A DNA stretch of 64,000 nucleotides from Sedimentisphaerales bacterium (GCA_016931715.1 JAFGEF010000038.1:1-64000), one strand, 5' to 3'; positions 8,482 to 16,820 are shown, counted from the first letter of the stretch. The notes: generated by a model from the sequence alone, not told the origin. A program made the numbers and translations.

Positions 8482-8510
8482 ATATTACAAAATTCTGCTG
8501 TTTTATGCAA
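8482..8510 (-). promoter_or_regulatory. Candidate promoter with near-leaderless spacing
   Basis: On the minus strand TTGCAT (8505-8510), a 17-base spacer and TAATAT (8482-8487) are followed after 10 bases by the ATG at 8471. The predicted 5' leader would be only three or four bases, and no ribosome binding site is visible. Confidence 0.45.
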
Positions 8511-8648
8511 GCTAACCTTTTTTATAAGTAGAAACGAAACCATATCTTTTTCCGAAGTATTGTCCGTTTTTAATTATAGGGTAATATGCCTCCGGAAAAG
8601 ATGAACAGCGTAAAAACTTGCTTCGTTGCACAGGGGAATATATTATAA

Positions 8649-8670
8649 TAAGAGTTTTGCAAAAGTTCAG
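8649..8670 (+). repeat. Dispersed motif TAAGAGTTTTGCAAAA
   Basis: The same 16-base word followed by A/G-TTCA occurs in reverse at 29212-29233, and a close relative (GAGTTCTGCAAAA) forms the right end of the 6250-6439 element. It is probably a repeat-element terminus or remnant. Confidence 0.45.
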
Positions 8671-8707
8671 TTATAATCTTAAATATTAGCCGAAAGGAAA
8701 TAGAAAA

Positions 8708-8977
8708 ATGACTGGTAAAAAGAAGCACGTTATCCTCGGTGTTCACATTACTGATCGTATCAAACATGTTCCGGGCGTTCAGGATCTTCTAACTGAATAC
8801 GGGTGCAATATCAAAACCCGTATCGGACTTCATGAAGTAGATGGAAAAGTATGCTCTATGAACGGCCTGCTGATTCTGGAACTCGTGGGTGATACAGCCA
8901 AATGCAAACAATTAGGAGATAAACTAAACGCTATCGAGGGCGTTGAAGTCCAGCAGATGATTTTTGACCACGATTAA
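8708..8977 (+). CDS. TM1266-like ACT-domain protein
   Basis: 89 residues. The layout VILGVHITDRIKHVPGVQDLLTEYG, then IKTRIGLHE and a C-terminal LGDKLNAIEGVEVQQM matches small ACT/NikR-C-like proteins annotated as iron-only hydrogenase system regulators (TM1266 type). Such proteins form beta-alpha-beta-beta-alpha-beta dimers and probably bind a small ligand; their exact role is not settled. GAAAGG precedes the ATG by 9 bases. No hydrogenase gene is nearby in this window, so it may work in trans or the label may not fit here. Confidence 0.7.
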   Translation: MTGKKKHVILGVHITDRIKHVPGVQDLLTEYGCNIKTRIGLHEVDGKVCSMNGLLILELVGDTAKCKQLGDKLNAIEGVEVQQMIFDHD

Positions 8978-9239
8978 ATTTAAAAAAATTAAGCCGGCAT
9001 TCAATATGTTATTACCGGAAGTGGCTCGTTCTATAATGGAATAGCTTTATTATAGGTCTCATTGTTTTATATTTTTTAGAATATATAAAAATAATTTTGT
9101 TTGTCACAAAACAATTTATATATTTTTAATGAAGTTCCTGTATAAACAAGCGGGATCGGATGCGGCGGGATAAATTCCAAGTGGAATTTATCTGGCGAGA
9201 TATATAAGCTGCATCATATTTAGAAAGGGAGAGATTGAA

Positions 9240-10133
9240 ATGAATGAGATGGTAACACTTCGTGAAGAACAGTCGGAAAAGGTTATCAAGACTGTAATTA
9301 ATGAAAAAACACCTGCTATTATGTCGTATTCATCTCGCGGCAAATGGCACGTTGCGAAGGTACTTCTTGTTGATTCAGCCGCAGGAAGGCTGAGAATCGA
9401 AAGTCTTCGTTCGGATCAGAAACAGCATCCGATAAATGTTATGATTGATCAGCCTGTCGGAATTTCTTTCAAACACAATTTTGGCAAATTCGTTTTCGAT
9501 ACAACCGTGGTAAGTCTTGAACCTTCATCAAATCAGCAGGCTAAGGGAGATTTGGGCGGTACTATTGTCCTGAACGCTCCGGAAATAATTAAAGTAGTTG
9601 AAAGAAGAAGTTATTATCGCGTAGAAGTCCCTGAGTCATTGAAAGTTAAAGTTCTGATGTGGCATCGCAGTGCAAAGCATGATTCATTAGATAAGATGCA
9701 CTCGAAACATGACCTGACTTGCGAGTGCTGCCAGGGAAGGCTCATGGACATTTCCGCCGGTGGTGCACAAATTATTGCATCTTTCAAAAATGAACCAGCC
9801 TGTACGAATCAAAGTGAAAATCAAACAGAAACCAATAGCGATGTGACTTCAAACGTTGAAAGCATGAATTTCAAAAAAGGTCAGTTTATCGGTTTACGTT
9901 TCACTCCGATGCCTTATGAAACACCGCTTATACTCAGCGCTCAAATCAGGAGTGTTTTACCGACAGAGGACGGCCAGGGATTATCTATTGGTTTGCAGAT
10001 TGTCGGTCTCGAAGCAAGCCCGGAAGGTCATGCGGTTCTGTCACGCCTGATTAGTGTTGTGGGGAAATATTATCAGATTAATCAAACCGGCGTAAAGCAG
10101 ACTGAAAGAGATAAAGTCCCGAGTTTAGTGTAA
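9240..10133 (+). CDS. PilZ-domain (c-di-GMP-binding) protein with YcgR-like N-terminal domain
   Basis: 297 residues. Residues about 25-115 form a YcgR-type beta-barrel N-domain. The PilZ domain follows, with the c-di-GMP signature RRSYYR near residue 122 and DISAGG near residue 170, the two halves of R-x3-R plus D/N-x-S-x2-G. Between them lies an insert with CECC, unusual for PilZ and possibly metal-binding. It is likely a cytoplasmic c-di-GMP receptor controlling motility, secretion or polymer synthesis. GGGAGAG precedes the ATG. It overlaps the end of the convergent pssA by nine bases. Confidence 0.9.
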   Translation: MNEMVTLREEQSEKVIKTVINEKTPAIMSYSSRGKWHVAKVLLVDSAAGRLRIESLRSDQKQHPINVMIDQPVGISFKHNFGKFVFDTTVVSLEPSSNQQAKGDLGGTIVLNAPEIIKVVERRSYYRVEVPESLKVKVLMWHRSAKHDSLDKMHSKHDLTCECCQGRLMDISAGGAQIIASFKNEPACTNQSENQTETNSDVTSNVESMNFKKGQFIGLRFTPMPYETPLILSAQIRSVLPTEDGQGLSIGLQIVGLEASPEGHAVLSRLISVVGKYYQINQTGVKQTERDKVPSLV

Positions 10134-11018
10134 TTCCGGATGTGATTCTATCTGTTCGGTGTTTTCTTTCTGCGTCTTATGCTGCCATCTCATAAGATAA
10201 TGGTAAATTCCTGACCTGTAGTAAAGCCATTTAACCAGACTGCTGAAAGCAAATCCGCAAAATATCAGTACTAATGTTCCCTGAAGCTTTAAAGAAAATA
10301 AAAACAGAAGCAGGAGAAGCACTTTTATTAAATATCCGAAAGGTTTTTTACCCCTGAAATACTGGTTTAAGATATGCGGGTACCTGATTCTGCTGACCAT
10401 TAAAATTGCGGTCACGAGAGCAACGCACGGCATAGCATAAAGCACCGCTTTTACAGGTGTAAAATCAACATTATACTTCAGGTAAAATAACAGCAAACTT
10501 ACAATAACACCTGCAGCCGCAGGTGTCGGCAAACCGATGAAGCTCATATGAGCCGATTCATCTTCCTCGTTCTCCACGTTGAACCTGGCTAAGCGGATTA
10601 CCGAGCAGCTTATATATGATACAGAAGCAAGCCAGATAAAACGCTGGAGAAAATTACTGTCTATGAAAAATATCGCTTTCAATTGCAGCTCGAATTCCAA
10701 AACTTTCAGCAGCATAAACGCAGGAGCAACTCCGAAGCTGATGATATCGCAAAGACTATCGAGCTGTCCTCCGAAGCTGGAAGTACCCTTGCTCATCCTT
10801 GCAAGACGTCCATCAAGAGCGTCTGCAATCATGGCGAGGAAAATCATGAATCCCGCCATGCCGAATTCATTTCTGCTTGCATAAGTTATGGAAAAAAAGC
10901 CGCTGACGCCATTGAGAATAGTTACCAGGGAAGGCAAAATCGTTATTGATTGCAGCCTGTGTTTTCGTGCGCGTCGAAATAAACTTTTTTTATACTTATC
11001 GTTTTTTAATCTCTGCAT
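10125..11018 (-). CDS. pssA: CDP-diacylglycerol-serine O-phosphatidyltransferase
   Basis: 297 residues, polytopic. It transfers phosphatidyl from CDP-diacylglycerol to serine, giving phosphatidylserine. The CDP-alcohol phosphotransferase motif is complete: D66-x2-D69-G-x2-A73-R74-x8-G83-x3-D87-x3-D91. About eight hydrophobic helices follow. The basic N-terminus and length fit the type II (membrane) PssA. Its start lies inside the last codons of psd (13-base overlap), so both enzymes of phosphatidylethanolamine synthesis are made from one message. Confidence 0.93.
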   Translation of the reverse strand: MQRLKNDKYKKSLFRRARKHRLQSITILPSLVTILNGVSGFFSITYASRNEFGMAGFMIFLAMIADALDGRLARMSKGTSSFGGQLDSLCDIISFGVAPAFMLLKVLEFELQLKAIFFIDSNFLQRFIWLASVSYISCSVIRLARFNVENEEDESAHMSFIGLPTPAAAGVIVSLLLFYLKYNVDFTPVKAVLYAMPCVALVTAILMVSRIRYPHILNQYFRGKKPFGYLIKVLLLLLFLFSLKLQGTLVLIFCGFAFSSLVKWLYYRSGIYHYLMRWQHKTQKENTEQIESHPELH

Positions 11019-11776
11019 TTTTCATACCTGACAAGTGGAGTTAATCCTGCCTTTACTTTATCACCTTTTTTTACCAAACACGTTACCTGATACTGGTTTC
11101 GCTGAGTATCGTCTTTCGTTCGGGAACTGCTTCCGGAAATATCAGGATTTAAATCTCCGGTATCTGCAGGCACTGGTACATATAATTCTGTTCTTGAGCC
11201 GAATTTAATCATCCCGAATTTTTCACCGCCTTTTAATTCCTCGCCCGGGCTGGTCCTGCATACAATCCGTCGCGCGATGGCGCCGCTTATTTGTTTGACG
11301 ATAAGTTTATCTGTCGGATTTGCCGTTCTGATTAATTGCAGCTCGTTGGACTCATTGACACGACCGGATTCAGGATTCATGGCATTTTTATATTGTCCCT
11401 TTTTGTATACGATTTTCTTCACCCTGACACTGCATGGCGCACGATTTATATGTACATTAAAAATACTCAGGAATATCCCGATTTTAATTGCAGGTGCGCC
11501 GAGAAATTCTTTTCTTTCGACAGTTTCAATTTCTGTTATTTTGCCGTCGGCGGGTGATAGCAGCAGATTTTCATCAGATGGACAATTACGCGATGGGTCG
11601 CGAAAAAATGAGATTGACCATATCAGCAGAAGAGCCAATATAAGCTCGAAAAAAAGAACTGCCCAGGGCGGCAGCAATTTTATTGCGAAAAGCGCAATAA
11701 AAATCATGGCCGCCAAAATTATCACGGGAAAGGCAGCCACCTGCGGCCAGCCATATTTGGTTAACGGTATTTTCAT
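11006..11776 (-). CDS. psd: Phosphatidylserine decarboxylase proenzyme
   Basis: 256 residues. Two N-terminal TM helices (about 13-31 and 36-54) are followed by the decarboxylase core with SPADGKI and, at the C-terminal side, FGMIKFGSRTELYVP. The Gly-Ser bond in FGSR is the self-cleavage site that yields the pyruvoyl prosthetic group, as in the short archaeal-type Psd proteins. A short acidic insert (DPDIS..DDTQ) near the C-terminus is unusual. It precedes pssA in a two-gene operon. Confidence 0.92.
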   Translation of the reverse strand: MKIPLTKYGWPQVAAFPVIILAAMIFIALFAIKLLPPWAVLFFELILALLLIWSISFFRDPSRNCPSDENLLLSPADGKITEIETVERKEFLGAPAIKIGIFLSIFNVHINRAPCSVRVKKIVYKKGQYKNAMNPESGRVNESNELQLIRTANPTDKLIVKQISGAIARRIVCRTSPGEELKGGEKFGMIKFGSRTELYVPVPADTGDLNPDISGSSSRTKDDTQRNQYQVTCLVKKGDKVKAGLTPLVRYEKCRD

Positions 11777-11821
11777 GGGAGTATGATAATCTTTTTGAAA
11801 GTGTTCTTCAATAGAAATAGA

Positions 11822-11851
11822 AAAAGGCCGATCCTGTGGTACCGGCCTTTT
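11822..11851. terminator. GGCCG hairpin flanked by A and T runs
   Basis: AAAAGGCCG (11822-11830) pairs exactly with CGGCCTTTT (11843-11851), loop 12 bases. It could act in both directions. It lies directly before the strong ribosome binding site of a short ORF, so it may be that message's leader structure rather than a terminator. Confidence 0.6.
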
Positions 11852-11868
11852 GAAGGAGGGTGATGATT

Positions 11869-11973
11869 ATGATTTTATCGTATTATCACTTTGTCTTTAT
11901 TATTACATTCTTTCATCCTGAAATTATAGCCCCTGGATTAAATCGGCTATTAACAATCCCTTTATATATATAG
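11869..11973 (+). CDS. Short hydrophobic peptide with near-perfect ribosome binding site
   Basis: 34 codons, MILSYYHFVFIITFFHPEII and so on, ending TAG. AAGGAGGG lies 8 bases upstream, one of the strongest ribosome binding sites in the window, and the stretch AAGGAGGGTGAT is nearly complementary to a 16S 3' end. An in-frame ATG at 11863 is possible too. A GC-rich hairpin precedes it and a terminator-like hairpin follows at 12086. The product is hydrophobic, perhaps a small membrane peptide or a leader peptide; there is no homologue I can name. Support comes only from the site and context. Confidence 0.4.
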   Translation: MILSYYHFVFIITFFHPEIIAPGLNRLLTIPLYI

Positions 11974-11996
11974 ACGGTAATTTTTAGAAAAAGTTG

Positions 11997-12047
11997 CACT
12001 TTTTTTTGAAAAAAAGTGTAAATTTTTTAAAGTTTTTTCACTTTTTT
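11997..12047. repeat. A/T homopolymer tracts framed by CAC/GTG
   Basis: CAC-T8 (11997-12007), A7-GTG (12009-12018) and CAC-T6 (12039-12047) alternate in a 230-base gene-free, very AT-rich stretch (11974-12202). They can pair as alternative hairpins. The function is unknown. Confidence 0.4.
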
Positions 12048-12085
12048 CTTTAAAAAGCCTGTTTTTCGCGAGTTTTTAGAATTCG

Positions 12086-12108
12086 TTGCGCAAAGCGCAA
12101 TGTTTTTT
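12086..12108 (+). terminator. TTGCGC-AAA-GCGCAA hairpin followed by T-run
   Basis: A six-base-pair stem with a three-base loop at 12086-12100, then TGTTTTTT. It would end a plus-strand transcript such as that of the short ORF at 11869. The same 21-base sequence (stem plus flanks) recurs inverted at 31030-31050. Confidence 0.55.
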
Positions 12109-12202
12109 ATAGGTTGTTTTTACCAAAAATCTTCTTATTTTCAAAAAAATTCCTCATTTTATTGAACTTTGAAAAAAGCTCTTTTTTCTTAGTATTTTAA
12201 CA

Positions 12203-13678
12203 TTAAGGGATAGATTCCCGTATTTGCTGTGCTAAGCTCAATACTTTTTCATAAGTTATATCTTCCGGAACCTTACCACCATCACTGAGTTCCGCCAATG
12301 CACCAAGAACAAAAGTATTAAATTCATTTTTATCCTGAATAATTAATTCTATATCAGTCATAAAAGTAAACGGTCCTGCCACATATGTTTCACCTCGAGG
12401 ATTTGTGTGTAATCCCATGGTTATTTGACATTCGCGAGACAGATTCATATTAGACATGTCTTTATTGGGTACATAGAAATACCATTCATAAAAAACATTA
12501 TTTTTTTGCGTTACTGCAAGATGTCGAACTGAATAAGAAATATTCTCAGGATTTTTATGCGGCCTTAGGCTGTATATCAATTCAATGGGTATTTCCGCTG
12601 GTAGTTCAACACCGGAATTAAGCTCCTCTAATAATTCTATTTGAAATACATAGTTTGTATTCCATCCCATTATTACAGTTCCATCCGGTAAGACCATCAT
12701 AGTATTGATTTCACCTGTCATATCGTCAAGTCTAATTGGAAAAGCTATCAATTTTTGGACAAAAGCATTTTCCTTTATATTACTTGCACGATAACCTTCT
12801 GGAATTTCCGTTTTAAAAATATCTTCTGGTAAAGCCTGATTAATCTCAATTTCTTTTTCGTTAGTAAGTTGCCATTGTCCATTCGATTCTGAGTTCTTTT
12901 CCCAATATTGATGTTTCCTGAGTATGCCTGATGAAGGTGATACCCAGTATTTCAATTTATATTCTGAATCTTCAGAAATATTTTGTGTCTTCTCCCAGAT
13001 TTCATAATCTGTACCATCGATCAACTCCGTGCCAGACCTTGCAAATCCGTCCAGTTCATCAGAACTCATGTATATTTCCTCAAGAAATTTGTCCAGCAAC
13101 TTACGAACAGATAATGTTCGTTGAAATTCACTTAATTTTAAAAACCGCACACTTTTCCCGCTTTGGTTAACCTGCATAATATATTGTCCATCAAAAACAT
13201 CCGTTATCTTCATCAATTTCATCGTTCTATCGTTCACATCATCTGTTTCTAAGAATGCTACAACAGCTAATGCCTCTTGGCAATATCTTCCATTTTTCAA
13301 ATCTATCCAGTCTTCTTTTGTATATTGCCTTTCTTGATTCGATCTTTTTTCGCCGATAATAGGTACCTTAATATTTGCACTCCAACTTCTAATATGAATT
13401 GTATCAGCTTGTCTGATTATTTTAAGAACATCGGTAATACCATAAGCTCGATTATTGAATTGAAAGATACTTAAACCGACAATAACAGCTATAATTATCA
13501 CAGCGGCTGAAGCGAGTTTTATCATATTTCTCCATATTTTTAGAGATTTGTTTTGTGAAACTTTTATTTTCGGTTTGGTCCCGATTCGGCTCATAACATT
13601 ATCTATGAGTTTTTCATCGGAGCCTATTGCTTTACCTAAACTCTCTAACTTTTCAACAATCGGGTATTTATTTGTCAT
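12203..13678 (-). CDS. Membrane-anchored anti-sigma-like protein
   Basis: 491 residues. The cytoplasmic N-terminus (about 1-48) is followed by one TM helix (about 50-73, LASAAVIIIAVIVGLSIF) and a large extracytoplasmic domain of beta-rich character. Its segment with SSDELDGFARSGTELIDGTDYEIWEKTQ and the WVSPSSGILRKHQYW turn resembles LolA/LppX-like lipoprotein-carrier folds found behind planctomycete sigma factors. The start overlaps the sigma factor gene by four bases (ATGA), which is the usual arrangement for an ECF sigma factor and its regulator. No classical zinc anti-sigma motif (HxxxCxxC) is visible, so binding to the sigma factor is inferred from context. Confidence 0.75.
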   Translation of the reverse strand: MTNKYPIVEKLESLGKAIGSDEKLIDNVMSRIGTKPKIKVSQNKSLKIWRNMIKLASAAVIIIAVIVGLSIFQFNNRAYGITDVLKIIRQADTIHIRSWSANIKVPIIGEKRSNQERQYTKEDWIDLKNGRYCQEALAVVAFLETDDVNDRTMKLMKITDVFDGQYIMQVNQSGKSVRFLKLSEFQRTLSVRKLLDKFLEEIYMSSDELDGFARSGTELIDGTDYEIWEKTQNISEDSEYKLKYWVSPSSGILRKHQYWEKNSESNGQWQLTNEKEIEINQALPEDIFKTEIPEGYRASNIKENAFVQKLIAFPIRLDDMTGEINTMMVLPDGTVIMGWNTNYVFQIELLEELNSGVELPAEIPIELIYSLRPHKNPENISYSVRHLAVTQKNNVFYEWYFYVPNKDMSNMNLSRECQITMGLHTNPRGETYVAGPFTFMTDIELIIQDKNEFNTFVLGALAELSDGGKVPEDITYEKVLSLAQQIRESIP

Positions 13679-14202
13679 TTTTTCGACCTTTCCAATATTT
13701 TTCGCAATCTTAAGCGTGCACGCGAAAGCTGCTTAGTTACTGTTCCGACGCTTCGGCCAAGTATTTTTGCGACATCTGCAACGTTGTTTTGGCCAAAATA
13801 GTGAAGCATTACAACCTGTCGTTCTGTTTTGGGAAGTTTCATAACTGCCGCTAATAACCATTGTTTATCTTCATCAAGCTGGCCATTTGGCTTTTCCACA
13901 ACCTCGGAAATATCCACATTTGGTCTATTTTCCCAAAATCTTCGTTTTGCCTGTTCAACTGCAAATCTTTTAGCAATCTTCATAAGCCATGAGCCAAACG
14001 CATCCGGCCTGCGCAGAGATGGTAATTTCTCATACGCCCGAACAAAGGCATCCTGAGAAATATCCGCCACACATTGGTAATTACCCAAAACATTCAGGGC
14101 AATCGCTCGAACAGGCTTTTCGTACCGTTTGACAAGTTCTGCAAAAAGCTCTTTTCGACCATCTAAGACAGCATTTACTAATTCAGCATCGGTTTTTTGC
14201 AT
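13675..14202 (-). CDS. ECF-type RNA polymerase sigma factor
   Basis: 175 residues. Region 2 spans about residues 20-90 (QCVADISQDAFVRAYEKLPSL is the conserved 2.2/2.3 segment, then FGSWLMKIAKRFAVEQAKR). Region 4 spans about 115-168 (LPKTERQVVMLHYFGQNNVADVAKILGRSVGTVTKQLSRAR), with the helix-turn-helix. Region 3 is absent, as in the ECF group. It directs RNA polymerase to a special promoter set, probably held inactive by the co-transcribed membrane protein that overlaps its stop codon. Confidence 0.93.
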   Translation of the reverse strand: MQKTDAELVNAVLDGRKELFAELVKRYEKPVRAIALNVLGNYQCVADISQDAFVRAYEKLPSLRRPDAFGSWLMKIAKRFAVEQAKRRFWENRPNVDISEVVEKPNGQLDEDKQWLLAAVMKLPKTERQVVMLHYFGQNNVADVAKILGRSVGTVTKQLSRARLRLRKILERSKK

Positions 14203-14349
14203 ATTAACTTTCCATATTGAAGTACTTCTGTATAAATAAGAACGAACAAAAAGAAAAAATGCGACAAAATAATTATAAAAAGAAAAATATATGAATAATC
14301 TTATTCGATAGGCTTACCCGATGTTAAGATAGGGCGCTCGTTCCCTAAG

Positions 14350-14378
14350 TTGACGAAATGGTCTCTCGTATGTAGTAT
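14350..14378 (+). promoter_or_regulatory. Promoter with leaderless geometry
   Basis: TTGACG (14350-14355), a 17-base spacer and TAGTAT (14373-14378), then exactly six bases before the ATG at 14385. The same -10-to-ATG distance is seen at brnT. No ribosome binding site can fit. Confidence 0.6.
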
Positions 14379-14384
14379 TACGCT

Positions 14385-14852
14385 ATGAATAAATCGGAAA
14401 TAATCAGAATAGCTCTTTTCATCATGTTTTTCAGTATAGGAGCGTCAGCATTAGGCTTGTCGGTGCTCAGTGATGATTTGGTCAGGTATTATCGTGATGT
14501 AAAGTTGAGAGAATCAGCTCAGCAGGCAAAAGAAAAACTCGAAATTCTCAATGAAGATTACGGTTCTATACTGAAAAACCTGGATGAAGACCCGAATTAT
14601 ATTAAACGTATTGCTCCTATCGTAAGCGGGAGTGAGTATCGTGATCCGAATGCGATTTTTCCGAAAGAGACCGCACGGGAGATGGCCGCTGCACGCAAGA
14701 CATTTGAGGACCCAAACGAAGAAGCTGCCGAGCCTGTAATGCCTGTCTGGCTGAGCAGGTCAAGCCAGCCGCAAAAGAGAAAAATTCTTTTCTTCTGCGG
14801 CGTCGCTTTAATCCTGATTTCCTTTGTATGTTTCAGACCGGTTAAGTTATAA
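14385..14852 (+). CDS. Two-TM membrane protein of unknown function
   Basis: 155 residues. TM1 about 7-28 ([20 protein letters not shown]) and TM2 about 133-150 ([17 protein letters not shown]) flank a charged helical middle segment rich in Glu and Lys with a DPN..DPN pattern. No family is recognised. The start is set by the promoter immediately upstream. It ends about 50 bases before glnS. Confidence 0.65.
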   Translation: MNKSEIIRIALFIMFFSIGASALGLSVLSDDLVRYYRDVKLRESAQQAKEKLEILNEDYGSILKNLDEDPNYIKRIAPIVSGSEYRDPNAIFPKETAREMAAARKTFEDPNEEAAEPVMPVWLSRSSQPQKRKILFFCGVALILISFVCFRPVKL

Positions 14853-14904
14853 TGCTTTAGCGTTTTTTTTGTTTTTTTATTATTTTGTTTATATTAATCA
14901 TCAT

Positions 14905-16605
14905 ATGGAAATACCAGATAAAGAAGAAAATGTAAAACTTGATTTTATCAGGTCTATTGTTGTAGAAGATATTGCGAGCAATAAATGGGATGGCCGCGTG
15001 GTAACACGCTTTCCGCCCGAGCCGAACGGCTACCTGCATATAGGTCATGCCAAGAGCATCTGCCTGAATTTCGGTATAGCAGCCCAGTTCAACGGCCGCT
15101 GCCATCTGCGCTTTGACGATACGAATCCCGAAAAGGAAGAGCAGGAGTATGTCAACTCAATAATCGAGGACGTTCGATGGCTCGGATGGAACTGGGGCGA
15201 GCACTTGTATTATGGTTCCGATTATTTCGATAAAATGTACGAGTACGCAATTCAGTTGATTAAAAAAGGCAAGGCGTACGTTTGCGACCTGAACGCAGAA
15301 CAGACGAGGCAATATCGCGGCACATTAACTCAGCCGGGTAAAGACAGCCCGTACCGCAATCGTTCAATCGAGGAGAATCTCGACCTTTTCGAGCGAATGA
15401 AAGCAGGCCAGTTCCCTGACGGCTCACGAACTCTGCGTGCAAAAATCGATATGTCGCACCCCAACCTGAATATGCGCGACCCTGTTATGTACAGAATTTT
15501 ACATTCATCACATCACAGGTCTGGCGACAAATGGTGTATATATCCGATGTATGACTGGGCGCATGGTTTTGAGGATTCGATTGAAAAAATAACACATTCT
15601 ATCTGTACGCTCGAATTTGAAAATCATAGGCCTTTGTATGACTGGTTCCTTGACCAGGTTGAAGCCTATCATCCGCAGCAAATCGAATTCGCAAGGCTCA
15701 ATCTCACCTTTACTGTAATGAGCAAGCGAAAACTCCTGCAATTGGTGCAGGAAAAACTCGTTTCAGGCTGGGACGACCCAAGAATGCCAACGATAAGTGG
15801 CTTGCGCAGACGGGGTTACTCACCCTCTGCTATAAGAGAGTTTTGTAAGATAATCGGCGTAAATAAATTCAATAGCACAATAGATTTTGCCCTGTTAGAG
15901 CATTGCTTGAGGGAAGATTTGAATAAAACTTCCGCGCGAGTAATGGCGGTACTCAAGCCGCTCAAAATTGTCATCGACAATTACCCCGAAGGACAGGTCG
16001 AGGAGCTTGACGCCGTAAATAATCCGGAAGACCCGAACGCCGGCACAAGAAAAGTTCCATTCACAAAGGAACTTTACATCGAGCAGGAAGACTTCATGGA
16101 AAATCCGCCGAAGAAATTCTTCCGCCTGTCACCGGGCAAAGAAGTCCGCCTGCGTTACGCGTATTTTATCACATGCAATGAAATTGTAAAAGATGATGCT
16201 GGAAACGTAGTTGAATTGCATTGCACTTACGACCCGGCTACCAAAGGCGGCGACGCTCCAGACGGACGAAAAGTAAAATCAACTTTGCACTGGGTCTCAG
16301 CCGAAAAAGCAATCAAAGCGGAAGTCAGACTCTACGACCATCTATTTACAAAGGAAAATCCTGATGATGTAGAAGAAGGTCAGAGCTTTACGGACAATCT
16401 CAACCCGAACTCACTTGAGATTCTGCCGGAATGTTTTGTAGAACCGTCTTTGCTCGAAGCAAAACCATTGGATCGCTGCCAGTTCGAACGGCTCGGTTAT
16501 TTTTGTGTCGATCCCGACAGTGCAAAAGGAAAACTGATATTCAATCGTACAGTCGGCCTAAAAGACACCTGGGCAAAAGTCCAAAAGCAAGAACAGACAG
16601 CATAA
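14905..16605 (+). CDS. glnS: Glutaminyl-tRNA synthetase
   Basis: 566 residues, close to the usual length. Class I synthetase that charges tRNA-Gln directly. Seen: [16 protein letters not shown] with HIGH at residues 45-48, the DDTNPEKE segment, the tRNA-binding [12 protein letters not shown] segment, and VMSKRKL (KMSKS loop) near residues 271-277, followed by the C-terminal anticodon-binding beta barrels. The frame is open 27 codons upstream, but that stretch is hydrophobic and not part of GlnRS; the ATG at 14905 starts the conserved protein. No ribosome binding site is visible. TTGTTT/TATTAA with 17-base spacing at 14869-14897 would put the transcript start close to this ATG. Confidence 0.97.
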   Translation: MEIPDKEENVKLDFIRSIVVEDIASNKWDGRVVTRFPPEPNGYLHIGHAKSICLNFGIAAQFNGRCHLRFDDTNPEKEEQEYVNSIIEDVRWLGWNWGEHLYYGSDYFDKMYEYAIQLIKKGKAYVCDLNAEQTRQYRGTLTQPGKDSPYRNRSIEENLDLFERMKAGQFPDGSRTLRAKIDMSHPNLNMRDPVMYRILHSSHHRSGDKWCIYPMYDWAHGFEDSIEKITHSICTLEFENHRPLYDWFLDQVEAYHPQQIEFARLNLTFTVMSKRKLLQLVQEKLVSGWDDPRMPTISGLRRRGYSPSAIREFCKIIGVNKFNSTIDFALLEHCLREDLNKTSARVMAVLKPLKIVIDNYPEGQVEELDAVNNPEDPNAGTRKVPFTKELYIEQEDFMENPPKKFFRLSPGKEVRLRYAYFITCNEIVKDDAGNVVELHCTYDPATKGGDAPDGRKVKSTLHWVSAEKAIKAEVRLYDHLFTKENPDDVEEGQSFTDNLNPNSLEILPECFVEPSLLEAKPLDRCQFERLGYFCVDPDSAKGKLIFNRTVGLKDTWAKVQKQEQTA

Positions 16606-16639
16606 TTATACTGTCCTACACATAAGAATTTAAAATGTA

Positions 16640-16682
16640 GCATGGGCATCCTGCCCATGCATTCGCGGGCAAGATGCCCGCG
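16640..16682. repeat. Pair of GC-rich palindromes (REP-like)
   Basis: GCATGGGCA-TCC-TGCCCATGC (16640-16660) and CGCGGGCA-AGA-TGCCCGCG (16664-16682) sit side by side after glnS. Each is perfect with a three-base centre. The same two-palindrome layout recurs at 51070-51123. Confidence 0.75.
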
Positions 16683-16698
16683 ATACGATTTTTCATAA

Positions 16699-16735
16699 TC
16701 CGCCAATTAACTTAGAGTAGATTGGCGGACTTTTT
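16699..16735 (+). terminator. Rho-independent terminator after glnS
   Basis: TCCGCCAAT (16699-16707) pairs exactly with ATTGGCGGA (16721-16729), followed by C and TTTTT. Confidence 0.8.
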
Positions 16736-16778
16736 ATATAAACTACTTTTATCAATCTCTTAAAGAGCGACCTTGACA

Positions 16779-16820
16779 TTCCCGCGAAGAGCCTGCCCTG
16801 AGCGAAGTCGAATGGGCGGG
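16779..16820. repeat. CCTGCCC-TGAGCGAAGTCGAAT-GGGCGGG repeat
   Basis: A short imperfect hairpin containing TGAGCGAAGTCGAA, a word often found in dispersed intergenic repeats of environmental bacteria. It lies in the 319-base gap between glnS and the next sigma factor gene, which otherwise holds only the terminator and palindromes. Confidence 0.45.

Noticed and set aside
11822..11851. Counting the GGCCG hairpin as the terminator of psd
   Set aside because: psd is transcribed leftward and starts at 11776, so the hairpin lies upstream of it, not after it.
14824..14904. 27-codon N-terminal extension of glnS
   Set aside because: Hydrophobic and Phe-rich, overlaps the preceding gene, and lies outside the conserved GlnRS fold.
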